From: Rhynochetos jubatus
Lineage: Eukaryota; Chordata; Aves; Eurypygiformes; Rhynochetidae
Direction: 5' to 3'
DNA: 64,000 nt
Assembly: GCA_027574665.1 (NCBI GenBank)
Contig: CM050655.1
Coordinates: 14,131,170-14,195,169 of the forward strand
Positions 42,201 through 55,500 of this stretch are shown one piece after another. The position numbers and the translations under genes are program-made. Within the stretch, counting starts at the first letter, position 1, and every line of letters starts with the position of its first letter. Below the pieces are notes generated by a model. The model was not told where the DNA came from. It saw only the letters and a program-made list of their open reading frames with translations, and made no database searches.

Positions 42201-43383
42201 TCGAGAATTACTAATGGGCTGTAGAGTAACTGCAATGCTATTATACAGCAATGGGAAGAGAACCTCTGATGGCTCTAAGACGCCAAAGTTCCCAAGAGCT
42301 TTCAGACTGGCCTGTGAATGATAATTCACCAGCACACATTTTTTTTGATTAAGCCTCTTTCCTTGTGAAAACCAAGTAAGCTGCTATTTATAGGGCTCCG
42401 ATTAAATTAACACACAGAGATACATACATAAGGACACGTGCAGATATAACAGGATGAAAAGCTAGGAAATAAGCAGTTTATATATACAAATGCACGTAAA
42501 CACGTGCTTGCAAGACTGAACAACAAACCCGAAGTGTTACGGAACACAGGAGAAAAGTTCATCCAAGTGATATTTAGCAGATTTGTTCCAGAACCAGGGA
42601 TTTTGTTCTGCAGCTTAATTCATCTAACATGCAGAACATGCCTAGCTTTGGCCTAGGTTTTTATGAATCATTCCATGTACTGAATTATAACGGGAAAATA
42701 ATAGGAAATATGATAGGTTTTGTATCATATTACCACATCCCTACCCGCAAGAAATTGAATTTTTAAATTAACTTAAAACATTCATTTAACAAAACATGTT
42801 CAAGAATTGAACAAGCAATTCAACACTCAACAGAATAAAGCAGCGTTTAACAGCGACGATGACCCAGTGGGCCTCCTCGCAGGTTCAGTGAAGCATGGGC
42901 TGCCTTGTCAGTCGCCAAGAACGAACTGGGGCTGCTACACAGAAGGCAGCCATTTAGGATACGCACTAGCAAGGAAAATATCAAAGTTGGAAGGTCATAT
43001 AAATTGCTAGACACGGAGACAAGATCTGTCAAAAAGACAAAGTACCTAACAATTCTAACCTGCTGGCTAGAGCTGTCCATGTCAGCATAATGTTAACATA
43101 TATTATAACCTCATCGCCAAAATATCCGCGTAGAGGAGAGAGCGCTGCAGCAGAACTCCCTCCCTTATCTCCTGTTTAGACAGGAACTCATTCTAACAGA
43201 GGCTTAAGGAAATATTTTCTCTTATTTTTTTCATCTGACCCCAACATATTTTATATATATATTACAAATGAGAGAAAAATTGTTAAAAACATAGCTGTCG
43301 ATTCCTCTATGGTTACAGAGATATCGAAGCACCTATCACAAGCACCTCTATTTTTGGACAGCAGTGACTTTTTTCGTTATTAC

Positions 43384-43411
43384 TGGTTTTATTTATTTTT
43401 AAATAAAACCT
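43384..43411. repeat. AT-rich hairpin, 11-bp stem
   Basis: GGTTTTATTTA (43385-43395) pairs with TAAATAAAACC (43400-43410) across TTTT. The centre also reads as a MEF2-type YTAWWWWTAR box. Such hairpins occur by chance in AT-rich DNA. Confidence 0.5.
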
Positions 43412-44275
43412 TTTCTGAACAGTCGCTGAAATGTTTAAAATAGAAAGGTGGGCATTTGCTAGACAAGAAATTAAATTTTTAAAATAATTTTAAATCAACT
43501 ACATTTTTCCCAACTATTCCAACTCAATCATAATCATGGAGATGTGATTGTTCCTCTACCAGATATTGATGACCTTCCATTTTTACTGTAAAATTGTCTC
43601 ATGATTTCACTTCTGTTGAGACCACTGCAAGTTCTTGAGGCCACATGATTTTTACTTGCCATCTCAAAGCTCCACTGCTTTGCAATTCATTGCTTTTGTC
43701 ATCTCTCCCCCGGCCTTATTTGGATCAGCATTAGAGAGAAGGCCTTTGGGAAGGCCTGGAAGTATTCATTGAGTTAGTAGGTGGGATGCTTCCCTGGGAG
43801 AGAGTATTAAGCTACACCTCCAGGAATACTTGCAGGGAATCCCGATACTGTTAATCCCCCAGGGTTTATGCATGAAATGTGACATGTGAGATTAGTTCAG
43901 AAGCATCTGTTCGTAATGCCTAGAACTGAACCTCCAAGAATGTACCGCCCATCATTTTCAGAAAAAGACACCTCCAAAAAGCTTCATTTCCCTAGTCAGC
44001 CACTAAAGCAAAAATCCAATGATGATAGAACTGACATGCTTCTCCTATTATGACCCACCAAGCGACACGTGAAACTCAAATGACAAAACTCCCTGTAAGT
44101 TCCATTAGGTTAGGCTCCACTTATGCTGCATACCCTACTTCCAGTAACTTTTTATTCTTAGAGAGCAACTCAGGACACCTATTCTTACGTGTCAGTTTTC
44201 ACACTCATCAGCCTGTGGAGCAGCAGACTAACAAAGAAAAACAAAGTCAGCAAAGAGAAATCAACATTTTTCTGG

Positions 44276-44375
44276 ATTTCTAATATTTCTGTTTGGATGT
44301 TTTTCTGTTTGGTGGTTTTTTGTTGTTGCTGTGTTGGTTTTGTTTGGGTTTTTTGTTTGTTTGAAGTTTTTTTGT
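44276..44375. repeat. T/G-only low-complexity tract
   Basis: About 100 bases are almost wholly T and G (runs such as TTTTGTTTGGG). The open frames through it (rich in F, C, V and W on plus; K, Q, T and N on minus) are low-complexity artefacts. Confidence 0.7.
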
Positions 44376-46010
44376 CTAAATGCAATACAAGCAGAAGCTA
44401 ATTGTGAAGGATTTGTAAGGGCAGTGTATACTCCCTCCCAGCTATTCAAGCAGGCAGTAGGTATTCATGAGTACTGAGAGATGAACATAATTATGCCTGA
44501 ATGATTATTTATCCAGAAGGAAGAGCAACTGTGAAGCATCTATCACTCTTTGTTCCAGGTCAGAAATTTCAGCTAGCCTTCTAAAAAGAAAAAAACAGCA
44601 TAGCATGGATTAAGCAACCAATAATATACCACATAATGAATACACAAATCAAAGTGGTTTAGAAACATACGAGCACTAAAGTTAGAACTGTCATGTATTG
44701 CTGAACACAAAAAATTAATTTGGGTCACAACAGACACATTAATGGAAAAAATTAATTCTTTTAAAAGATGCATTATATACTGATTGTGATCCATATCCTG
44801 TTTAATTTCTTTTAACCAGACAGTAAGCAGGACATATCCAACAATAGATCAAGCCAACCAAGGAGACTACGCTTAAGTACTGAATAGCGTGCAACAGCAT
44901 CCGATACACTGGCAGGGTCTAGTTCTGACTTCCCTCACCTTCAGATGGTCAGAAAGGTGTTGAAGAGCTGTAACATTGAGTTTCCCATGGCCTCTGGGTA
45001 CAGAGCTCTACCACGTGTGTCCATTTCTACTTCTAGGCTGGCACAGTATAGAAAAGAGTGACCTTGAGGTCAGCTGGTATCTAAAACCCTCCTGTGACTG
45101 CCACCTGGAAAAGTCGGGGAACTAGTTTCATCTTGTTTTATTCTACGCTAGTGAGCCTATCAACATACATACTCATCAGGACTGTTAAAGAAAAGGTATG
45201 TATGCATGCTGTATATTTGATTAAAGCAGCTTGTGAAGACGCTTAAAACAGTCTCACCACTTAAAACCCCCCTATGTTTCACATACCGTGCTTGGCACCA
45301 TATTCAAGGGTGCTTTCCATTGATCAAGCACTGCCTGAACCAAGACAGTATGGCCACAGCTACACTACAGGGGATTATGCCCCCACCCTGCCGTGGTCAA
45401 CAGCATTTCACACGGAGACAGCTGGAAAGGAAAAGGGTGTGGGAAAGGACAGGACTCAGGCTACTACTTTGCAAACCTGCAGCAAGACGTGAGATTTCAG
45501 CAGCGCGTTGCTCTGGATGCCTGGGGAAGTGTGAGGTGTTTGCCTGAGAGCCTCTGGCATTACCCTCGCTGTTGGAAATACCAGCAGTTGTGGAGACATG
45601 CTGTAAAACACACTTCGTCTGAAGTAACTGAATTTACGCCTGATTCTTCAGTGGATCCAATAGCACAGCACAAATCCTCATCTTCCTTGAAACAAATCAG
45701 CAGGACAAAGGATGGAGATGGTTTGGCTGTCTTTGTTTCACTGACTTGATGTGGAAAAAGGACCGTGGCAGAAAGATGGAATTCGTTCAAAGTTAAAAGC
45801 ACTTGGTTTTATCCCACCCTTCTACACAGCAAGACAAGAAAGGAATACTAACAGACTCCTAATCACTACCAGGACAGTTTAAAGCTAAACAACTGCTTAT
45901 TTTTAAATAACTCACCTAAGAAAACAATGAATGAGCTAGACTTTAAACTTGTTCTTTCTTCAGGGAAAAGAAATAGCAGAGGTATTTAAAATTAAACAGG
46001 ACATTCACAA

Positions 46011-46310
46011 TTAATCTGCTTTTTAATTAACTTACTCTGCTGCTGTAAGTGATTCTGCATTTACTCTCATTCTTTTGAAAATTCTAAAGTGCTACTTCTG
46101 ACCTGTGATTTACTGTTGCCGTACATCTTTATAAGCAGTACTTTAGTTTAAGTGGCAGTTGCATATTAATTACAAAGTTAATTATGTGCTATGTAATCAT
46201 GCTGTAATTCATTAGTTTACTCCGCAGTGTGAAAGGATCATGCTAAATGGAAGACCTGATGCAGAGTATTTTAGTAATTTACATTTTTGCATCAAATATT
46301 CAAAATATTA
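46011..46310. promoter_or_regulatory. Candidate conserved enhancer with homeodomain and POU words
   Basis: TAATTA occurs at 46024-46029, 46167-46172 and 46179-46184. GCATATTAAT at 46161-46170 fits the POU class III pattern GCATnnTAAT, and ACAAAG lies between two TAATTA sites. Further TAATC, TAATT and ATTAG words follow to 46215. Such density in non-repetitive DNA is typical of developmental conserved non-coding elements. Conservation itself cannot be seen here. Confidence 0.35.
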
Positions 46311-49300
46311 ACAAGAAAACATTGTCTGCACTTAAGGGAGCCTACAAAAAATGCTGATTATGATTCCACTGAAAACTATGCTTAAAAGTTTCCTCCTTAA
46401 AAAAGCTGTAGTGATTTTAAGAGGGTAAAATATTTTCTCTAACACCAAGTACACATCTAACTGCTGCTCAGACCAGGCCAAAATATCAGAAATATTCAAG
46501 GAGTTCAAGTATCTAAATTTAGCACTTCTCAACACAACTCATGTCAAAAGACAGGTTCTCTGCTTTCTGAAATCAGGGTTCTTTAAGCTGTTTCAGCCTG
46601 AAAACCTAAACACTGAGGCATCCAGTACTTTAAACCACAAAGACATAGGCTACAGGCTTTTACAGTTCTTAATTACTGACACTTTGCATAAAGTACCTAT
46701 AGCCAGATAATTTACTACTGCTTTCTGTCCAAAATTTGCAGGGAAATGCAATTCCTGTTTGCACAGGTCTCAGAATAAGTCTGTTACTACAGATCTATGT
46801 TTCCCAACAGAAGTATTGAACACAAATGCAAATATTTATTTTTAAGATAATGATTTTTGGTGAAAAATGAACTAGGCACAAAACCATAAAGCTGTCTCTC
46901 TGTCCCAGGTTTAATTATCCCTGGAACTATCCAGCTTACTCTGATCAATAGAAATACATAACCTAGTTTTTACAAAGATGCTCTTAATCATGAAGAATTC
47001 CTTTTCAGCTTTCAGGCTTCTCCCCCACTCAGCCCTTTGGAAGTATCCCAACATTTAGTGTTCTTCACCAAGAATTGCTGGCTTTGAACAGTGATTCTTA
47101 ACAAATTGTAAACCTTTTTCCTTCCACTAGCTATCACTGTGAAGCAAAATGATGCTGTTTGTGTGATATTTAAAAGTCAACAGAGGTAGGAGTAGCTCCT
47201 CCTAAAACTAACACCATAAACCTCATGATAAAAAGCAGCTCTATCGCTTAAAATAAATTTACAGATAGAAAAATTACTATGCGAAGCATCTATTGTTTTT
47301 TCAGCACATACTTGATCTCTGTGCATGGGAGCTGTTTTCACTTAAAAAAACAAAAGCAAGGCTACTTTAACTATTGACAACCCTGAAAAATTCAAGACAC
47401 ATATCATGTACACAGTGTGAACTGCTGTGCAGTGTTTTGACTACACAATCTTTATCCAGCAAACTGCATCAACAAAAGAAGCCCTAACTCTCCAAACATC
47501 AATAGGTTACCAAATCCATGACCAAATTTGAAACATCCCCGGAACTGTCTCATGGATTGAACAAGTTTCCCTTTGAAGTCATTGGGGAAAAACAAAAAAA
47601 TTACGCTTTCATAGAATTGTGACAGTCAAACTCCTAAGAGCTTTTCACTCCCTAAATTTCTTAAAGCGTTGTTGATAAAACACAGGGACCTTGAAATATA
47701 AATAAAATGCACACAGAGTAATTAAAAGTTCTAGTGAAAAAAACCTGAATTAATTATATGGTACTACTCAAAATTTAAATATAGCAAAATAGCATACTGT
47801 TTCACACTACTGCAATTTGAGTACTATATACAATTATGTAAGGTTTGAGCTGGTTACTTAAACTTTTTAAAGCAGCAGTTTAAGAAAATGCACATGCACC
47901 AGTGACTTATCAAAAAAAAAACCACCCTGAAATCTCTATAAAAACCTTTATGTGCTCTGTAGCCTCAGCTAAAAATAAATAGTTCTTCTTTGAGCACTGT
48001 GGTCATGGATTTTGCACTAAGAAATGTAGTTAAAAAATTAATTTCAAGCTCTACTAGAAAAAGGAAACAATAAATATTTTGTCCATTATAAAAGGAAAAA
48101 GACAAATCAGTGGAAAAAGTAATTTTACTTTCAAACGTATTTACAAGTACTACAACAGCTGAGAAAAATGAAAGGATTTGCTTCCCCTTCAGAAACATCC
48201 ACAAGACATTTAACTTTGCATGTAAAGTTACTATTTGCTGAGCTGTGTAATTAATTTAGGCCTGTAGGGACTGGGTTACAGATCTACTATCAACTTTGGC
48301 TTCTGTTTTGGAGCAGGTATTTAACAAATGTATTGTTAGAAAGCACAGAGTATGGAATAGATCCCTACACATTTTGTGCTTTGCGCATCGGAGAAGCTTT
48401 TGCTATATATGATGATACATCCAAATCCAACAACAGTTAAAAAACACAACAGCTTAAATTCTCCTCAACATTTCAGCCCATGATAGAGTGTACTAGTCTT
48501 CCGTTTCCATATGGTGGTGTAAAACACACTGTTAAAAACAAGTGAAGCTTTCAGAAAAATTAAAATAATTCATTTAATTTCAATAGAACATGGCTGTCTT
48601 CTACCTTGGTGACTTCTCTCCTACCTTAGCAAAAGGACCAACAACTCCGGTTCCACACTTCCAGAACTGACTCTGATATGGATTCTCAATGGTGGCCAGC
48701 TCAGAGGGAGACTTTACCCTAGCGAATCATCCAGGTTCCATCAACTGTCAATGGACAGCGGTACTTTCAGACGGCAATTTGTCTCTTGCTAAGATAGATG
48801 TAAAACATGAGTGGCACAAAGTGTTCTCTGGAGATACCTGTGTCTGTCCACCGATTACAGAGCAAGTCTAGACCATTTCTTAGGAAACCAGAGTCTTCAC
48901 GGACTTGGAGGATGATGCAGACTCTTTAGTCCCTGCCTCATTTTTGAAAACACAACTTTATTCCCTTGACACTTCTGAAATTGTGTGCTGATGTTATCAA
49001 GTGCATTAATTTTAATTCAGGTAGAATTACAAGTATATGAAAAAATAGTCCTTAATTATTACATGACCCTTGGTTTCCCACTACTGAAATCTGAGAATGA
49101 CATGTTGTATATTGTATGTAAATATGTTACTGTACATTCTACTTACTCATTTGTAACATGTAAGTATACTCACTTCCAAAAATCACTAAAAAAAAAAAAA
49201 GGTGAAGAGACCGTTCCAGAGGCTTGAGTTTTGTAGGCCTGGATATTTTATGTAATATATCAGTAATTTATGTAAGCCTCATTCTCTATGCTGTCAAGTG

Positions 49301-50911
49301 CAAATGTGCGTATTCTTCATACACAATGAAATGGGAGGAACTTATCCATCTATTCCGAGCCCCAGCCAAGGGATCTGGGAAACTGCATTCAACTCCTCCG
49401 CCGTTCCTCCCGTGGAAACCTGGACAAGTCATAGGGTCTTCCTATGCACCTGTTTACCAGCAGTGCCATAGGGATAATACACTTTCCCAGTGTGTTGGGG
49501 GAACAGATACATAAAAACTATGAAGTACTCAATTAGCCCAATCACATGGAAGTAACCAAATGAAGTATATCGCAACACAAGTGTTTTCTTTAAATTAAAT
49601 ACATCTCTCAGCTATGCACAAAGCCAGATTACAAAAGTTGCTCACTTAGATGAATATCCTGAAAGAAAACAACCCTAGTCCAGTATGATGTATTACCACC
49701 TTTAATTATTTAAAAAATGTACAAGACTCTGAGATACTTAGGCTCTTTGTCCTTATCAGAGGGTTTATTCTAGCACAAATTTTTAAAGTGAGCTTTGGGC
49801 AAGACCATTAGCACATTCTTGTTTGCCCTGATACAGCCTTAATAGAGGAGAGTGCTACTGATTTACAACTTTGAAAGTAAACAGAATTGCAAATCTACCC
49901 CACATATCTTCCTTATCACCCTTTTTGGGACATGCAGGCATGTAATGAATTCCCCAGAACAGACAGGCCACCACCTCACCTCACCTTTGCTAGCCTAACG
50001 CCTGTGCTTCTCATTTGCTGGTGCCTGGCTGGTTAGCTGTCCTTGCGCATCTTTTCTCTTCCCGCGGCTGGCTGCTCCAGCAAAGGCAGCCTGCGACACA
50101 CCAACTGCTGTCACAGAGCAGTCTTCAGCTCTGCATTGATTACCAACCACTGGGCAATCATGATGCACTGTTTTACCTAATTATTGACATCTGGATGAGC
50201 TGTGTTATTAAACAAAAGAAGCTTCCTTGTTTAGCAGTTCCTAGTGAGTTTGAAAGTTCAGCATTGGTTTCCAAAAGGTCTCATATTTCCACTCATGGGA
50301 CTCTAAACCCCCTCTTTCCCCTTAGTCAAAATTTAAGACAAACTGCAAACCCAGGCCCGCTCCCCTCAGAATTTAGCAGCTTGGTCATGTTCTTACATTA
50401 AAATCCTCATCAAATGTCGTTTCTGCCCCCTATGACCAAGTTCTGGTTACTCCTGTTATCACTCAACTGTGTGTAGTAATAATTAAGGAAGTAGGAAGGC
50501 TGAGTCCTTGCTCAGTGCAAACAGGACTCTTCACACAGCATGCTCAGTGTGAAGAGCCAGCAAAAACTTCCTTACCACTTCCCCTACAGGCACCTATATC
50601 AAATATAGCTGTTACCTCCAGATCCCTTTTTTTTTTTCTTTTCACCCTGAAAAAATTTAATCACAAAACACCATATCCAAATCCTCCAGCCCAGGAAGTC
50701 TCCTCATTACACTTAGGATCTTTTAAGGTTCAATTCCCTTCTTCCCAGGAAAGCATCTCCTAAGACTCTCTTGTTTGGGAGACAATTTTCTTTCAAAGGC
50801 TTCTCAGTCTCTGTAGTCATGGTGGAGTCTCCAAAGCCACTCGGGTAACTTGTCCCAGCTTGTGAAGAAAATAAAGTTGGTAGGGGAATCGTTTTATTGC
50901 TAAAACCAGGA

Positions 50912-50925
50912 GTGCCCTCTAGTGA
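50912..50925 (-). promoter_or_regulatory. CTCF core motif (13 of 14 positions)
   Basis: On the minus strand the bases read TCACTAGAGGGCAC, differing from CCASYAGRKGGCRS only at the first base. Its orientation faces the plus-strand motif in the CpG island 16.2 kb away. Confidence 0.5.
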
Positions 50926-52424
50926 GATTCCACAGGGAGCATGTCCGCCTAACATTTGTCAGCCAGCACTTCTTTATCTTCATAGGTGGTCTGATCTGCT
51001 GGGAGTGTAATTACTAGAACGTGCTTCCCATAACGCAACATCAAGCATGGGAAAGCAAGAGCAGACTGTGTGGGTTTATGCAACACTGATGGGCCAGAAA
51101 ACTGGCACCGACTGGCTGGTTAGAAAAAGCCCAGAACTAACGCACAGTCACACAAAGTCCCGTCACGTACACACGGCAGTGCTGCAGAAGGGCTATTTGC
51201 TCAGTAGCGGAGAATGCCTAGGCTCAGACACCGTGTTACTTAACATGAGTAAGAGTTTAATAAACAGACTTCAAACACAAACTCATCTAACAATATTTGC
51301 CCTCTTATTACATGCTTTGAAATGCTCGCCTCTAATCTTGCAACCTGCTTTATTCTGTTGTTCATATTTATAAGACTAAAACTACTAAAACTGGAAATGA
51401 TGCCTAAGTGAACAGATCCAGACACCACCTAAGCAGATAAAATGCAGTGCACATGATCAAACAGGCAGATTGAGAAACTCTGCCTCCCGTTGTTTCGTAC
51501 TATTGAAGTGCTGATCCATCAGCAACTTAAAGGAACCGTGAGTCTTGCAGTGTGCCTGGTAGCAGAGCTGGCAGCATAAGCCTCAGAGTATCTTCTAACT
51601 TTAAATTAGAGACCATTTTTTGGTCTAACTCATATCAGCAGTTTTTCATAGGGCTAAATGGCTTGCATTTCCGTCTTTGTTACATCCAACAGAAACACAT
51701 TCATACTTGAGAAGTCATGGATCAGTAGCCCTTTTTCTGCAACCAACCTATTTGACTGAGGTATGAAAGAAAGAAATGGAAAGCCATAATCTATCTCTTG
51801 CCCTTCAAAAAAATATACAGTTTCACAAATAAAGAGGAAAGGGGCAAAGCAAATTACATGTTAGAGGCCACAGAATAATGAAAGTAGTAGCACAGTACTG
51901 GACATTGATAGCAACACACACACTAAATTTAAAGAGACCAACAGCTATTACACTGAAGAAAAAGTCATGCTGTGCTGTAGGTGGGCAAGTCAGTGAGTGC
52001 ATAGCAAGAGAAGCACAGGGGTCAGTGTTTAATAGGAAAAAACATCTCTCAGGAAAACTGTTTACTAATTATGTAAGCGAAAATGACAGCAACAGCATGA
52101 GGATTACAAAAAAGAAAGGGGGGTCGGGGGTAGAGGGAAAGATGCTGTTTTACAACAGGAAAATGAAGAGATGGGATCTTGGGAGTGTGTTTTTGTTGAT
52201 AGTTAATTTTCACTAACACCAGATACTCTTTAAGCAAGAGGCTGCTAACATGAAGAGCTGACAGAGCTAACTATAACATATCACAATAAAAGAAAGAACT
52301 GACAGAGAAGAAACATCTTCCTTTCCTTCACATATCTGTGAAGTGTTTGACTTCCCACACATCCCCGGCTAGGTATCACAACTAAAACTAAATTTGATGG
52401 CTCATATTCCTAATAGGATACAGT

Positions 52425-52560
52425 GGCCTTCACCTTTAGGTCAAGAGTTCAAATGCAAGCCCAATCAGTGGTGACCAAATGTTGTCACCATCTGCCTGTT
52501 TAGTGGCCTAGATGAGAAGAGAAAGGTTGTTCAGCTCAGTCCCATTGTTAATGGGCAGGT
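52425..52560 (+). repeat. Possible ancient SINE-like segment
   Basis: AAGAGTTCAAATGCAAGCCC near 52446 resembles the B box of tRNA-derived SINEs (GTTCRANYC, one mismatch). It is followed by ATCAGTGGTGACC and a CATCTGCC stretch. No A box or tail was established, so this is weak. Confidence 0.2.
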
Positions 52561-55500
52561 GTCTCCATCACAGAAACAACCACCACGAGTGTCACTAACT
52601 GGAAGTTGAGTCAGAGAGGTCAAGAAGTGAATGGGCATAAAAACTGAATTAATAGATTAAAGAGTCCCTCTAGATAAGGGTCAAGGCAGTTGTGTGCTTG
52701 CCATCTAGATAAAGAGCATTTCAGTCTTCAGGGCTTGCAGTCACACGCCTATCATTGAACCAAATTAATTTTTAAATGGAAACAGAATTGAATAAAACAG
52801 TTTATAATTCAATTTAAATGTAGCCATTAGGCTGGTTCCCATTCTCTTTAGCATCAGCTGGAGGTATAGAGAGGCGTATGCACACCTGGGACTTACACAA
52901 CTGCGCTGTTCAATATCAGTAGCCTTCTGAACGTTCAGAGGTGTTCAGGTCCTCCAGCTTGACAGGGAGCAGACATGGCCACAGCCACACCATGGCTATT
53001 TCATACAGTGCCCGTGTGTTTCATGCAATAGGCTTGAAAGCACACCTGGGCTTTTAAGTGTTGAGACTGGTAGTGACAGCACTGGAAAGGCACCCTGGGT
53101 TACTGTAATAAACAAAAGAGAAGCCTTTTTTTTTCCCCCAGAATTTGATATTTGCAAATAAAGAGTATTAGTAGAGCTCTCTTAACTAAACTCTTTATAT
53201 TGATACTGATAAGAAACCCTTCTTAGCTTTTATTCTGCCTATTTTTACTTTATGTACACTTGTATTTCTAACAGTATCTCAGAATGCTAAGACTTGATAG
53301 ACTTAGTGCCAAATTTTTCTCTTCCCACTACACATACATGTATTTTTTACTTTTGCTTAGATCCACTGAAATCAGATGATAATTACCTTGTTTTGATTCT
53401 CACACTAAGTGTATTGGAGTCAACAACAAGGCAGGAAGATGTCAGATGCCCAGAGAAGATAGTCTGAAGCATCAGCTTTGAAAAATTCTGGACAGATAGT
53501 AACTCGGCTCTGCTCCCTGCCAGGGAGGTAATCTGAGCTCCATGCGATGTAGAGCACGTACATGCATACGTATCTTTGGGAACATTAACAGGAGCATGAG
53601 GTTCGTCCAAGGAGGTGGCGCTTATGCAGGCTTGCTCAACAATTCCCATATTACAACTGCCACAGAGCTGTGCTTTTCACACATCAAATACTTCTCCTTG
53701 TCACAGTATACAACAACAGCTTTCAACACTTTGGTTTTGGGAAACGTGAGTGCTTTCTTCTACCCTCCAACTCCCCCTGTTTCCCACTGCTGTCTCATTT
53801 GCAGCATGCTTTTGGATGGTTTCCATAATTCATAAATATGAATATTATTATTAATATTAAAAAGATTAAAAGCAAAAATCCTGTTTGAAAAATAACAGTA
53901 AAAGAAGGACACAGAAACTTGTTAGTCTCATTACAAAGTCTCAATAAATTGCACCTTATGTAATTCTCGCACAACTCTGACACATCCAAGCAAACTGTAT
54001 TTTCTTAAGGAAGAAAGAAAACAAATTCTACTCCAATTATTTTCTTGCATCACACTTGAAGGCAGTAATGCAATTCCTGGGAAATAATTATCCTTCATAG
54101 ATTATACCTGTGTTTGGTAAGGCGCACACAGGCTAAGCGCATCGGGGGGGTGAAGGTATGAGTCAATATAATAAGTTAGAAGTCTCAGTAAATAGGAAAA
54201 TGTTTTGGACAAGTATTTACCTCCAAGTACTATCTACATTCCAAAGACGACTGAGAAGTAGCAATGGGCAATGTCTCCACTCGGATAATGTCGGTCTCCA
54301 GAAGGAGATGGGTCATTTCCAGAAAACAGACAACTCCTCTAGTCACTGCTTGTCCACATAACCACCAATAGATCAACCGTGGAATTAGAGCACCTTATCA
54401 TTTATGCCCAGGCGATGCCTCCCACTCGGCTACCACATAATTTTGTTTTCCCTTACTGAACTCCCATCCCTTTACCCTTCATTTTTTGTGATACAACCCA
54501 CATGTCTAGTAGTTTCCTAACAAGTTCTGGTCTCCAAGTTATTCACATTCACGACAGCTGACTGGATATGCTATGTTTCCAGCTACAATATAATCCTGGA
54601 GAAAAACTTGTCTTTCAGTTCCATACCTTGTTTGTTCAGACTGCCCCTTTGGGAACAGGAACAATCCAGTATTTCCAGACTCTCAGACACAACCTGACCG
54701 CAAACTTTTGTGATGCTTCCTATGCTCTACACTGAAAACATATCCCAAAGTTCTCTATGAATGGTTATATTAGAAATTAAACTCACAAGTTACTGAGATA
54801 ATATGCCAAAATAATTGACAAGTTCCCACAGGTTGACATCTTCATTGTCACCTCCTAGAATCCAAGCTGTGAAACCATAAGCGCTGTCACCATACAGAGA
54901 TAACAGAGTTTGCTGGCTCCCATTTTATTCTGTGGTGGATCAGACATGAGTACAGTACATGAAGTAAATCCCCTGATGCCTGTGAGTTAAGAATCATGGC
55001 TCCCCTAGTCTGCAGAAGGCTAGTTTCAATGATCCAGATTATCCCTTCCTATTAGAAGTTCCTGGGGACTGGACACAGCAGCCTGTTTTAGAAAAAAGTT
55101 GCTCCTAACTCTTCATTTCAACCAGAGAAGTTTGATGGTGCTTCTTTAGCTGGGCCCCCCTTCTTCAGAAAGGGCTTCTCTCTGGACTCTCCTCCCAAGT
55201 GTCCTCAGGACTGAGTGCACTGGAACGTAACATGGAAACAACTGAACCCTACTGAAGCAGTAAGGCAACCAAACGAGACAGGATGTCACTGCAGTAAGGA
55301 AATGAAGATGATCTTACTGCCAATGTTTTGGACTGTTTCACTTGCTGTGTCTCTTAGAACATACTCAGCATGCCTTCCTGAAAAGAATCACTGGCTTCAT
55401 TGTCCACGTCGTATTTCGCAAGAGGAGAAACTTCCAACACTTAGAACTGCTCTGTTCACTATACTTTTTACTGTTCTTGCTGTTTATGACCCGAGGCATG

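Larger units (their letters stand above)
34991..45999. other. Non-coding region upstream of CpG island
   Basis: I see no supported gene in these 11 kb. A modestly CpG-enriched stretch occurs near 35.70-35.78 kb (GCGAGCGAGCGTGCGC). Short palindromes lie at 37260-37278 (AAAGCATT/AATGCTTT), 39281-39299 and 43385-43410. A T- and G-only low-complexity tract covers about 44.28-44.38 kb. The rest is unique AT-leaning DNA. It could be upstream intergenic DNA or 5' introns of longer ZMIZ1 isoforms. Confidence 0.6.

Noticed and set aside
44185-44449. Open frames on both strands rich in F/V/C or K/Q/T
   Set aside because: They are translations of a T/G-only low-complexity tract.
53608-53621. CTCF-like word around GGAGGTGGCGC
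   Set aside because: It matches 12 of 14 positions and lacks the CCASYAG left half; too weak to list as a site of its own.
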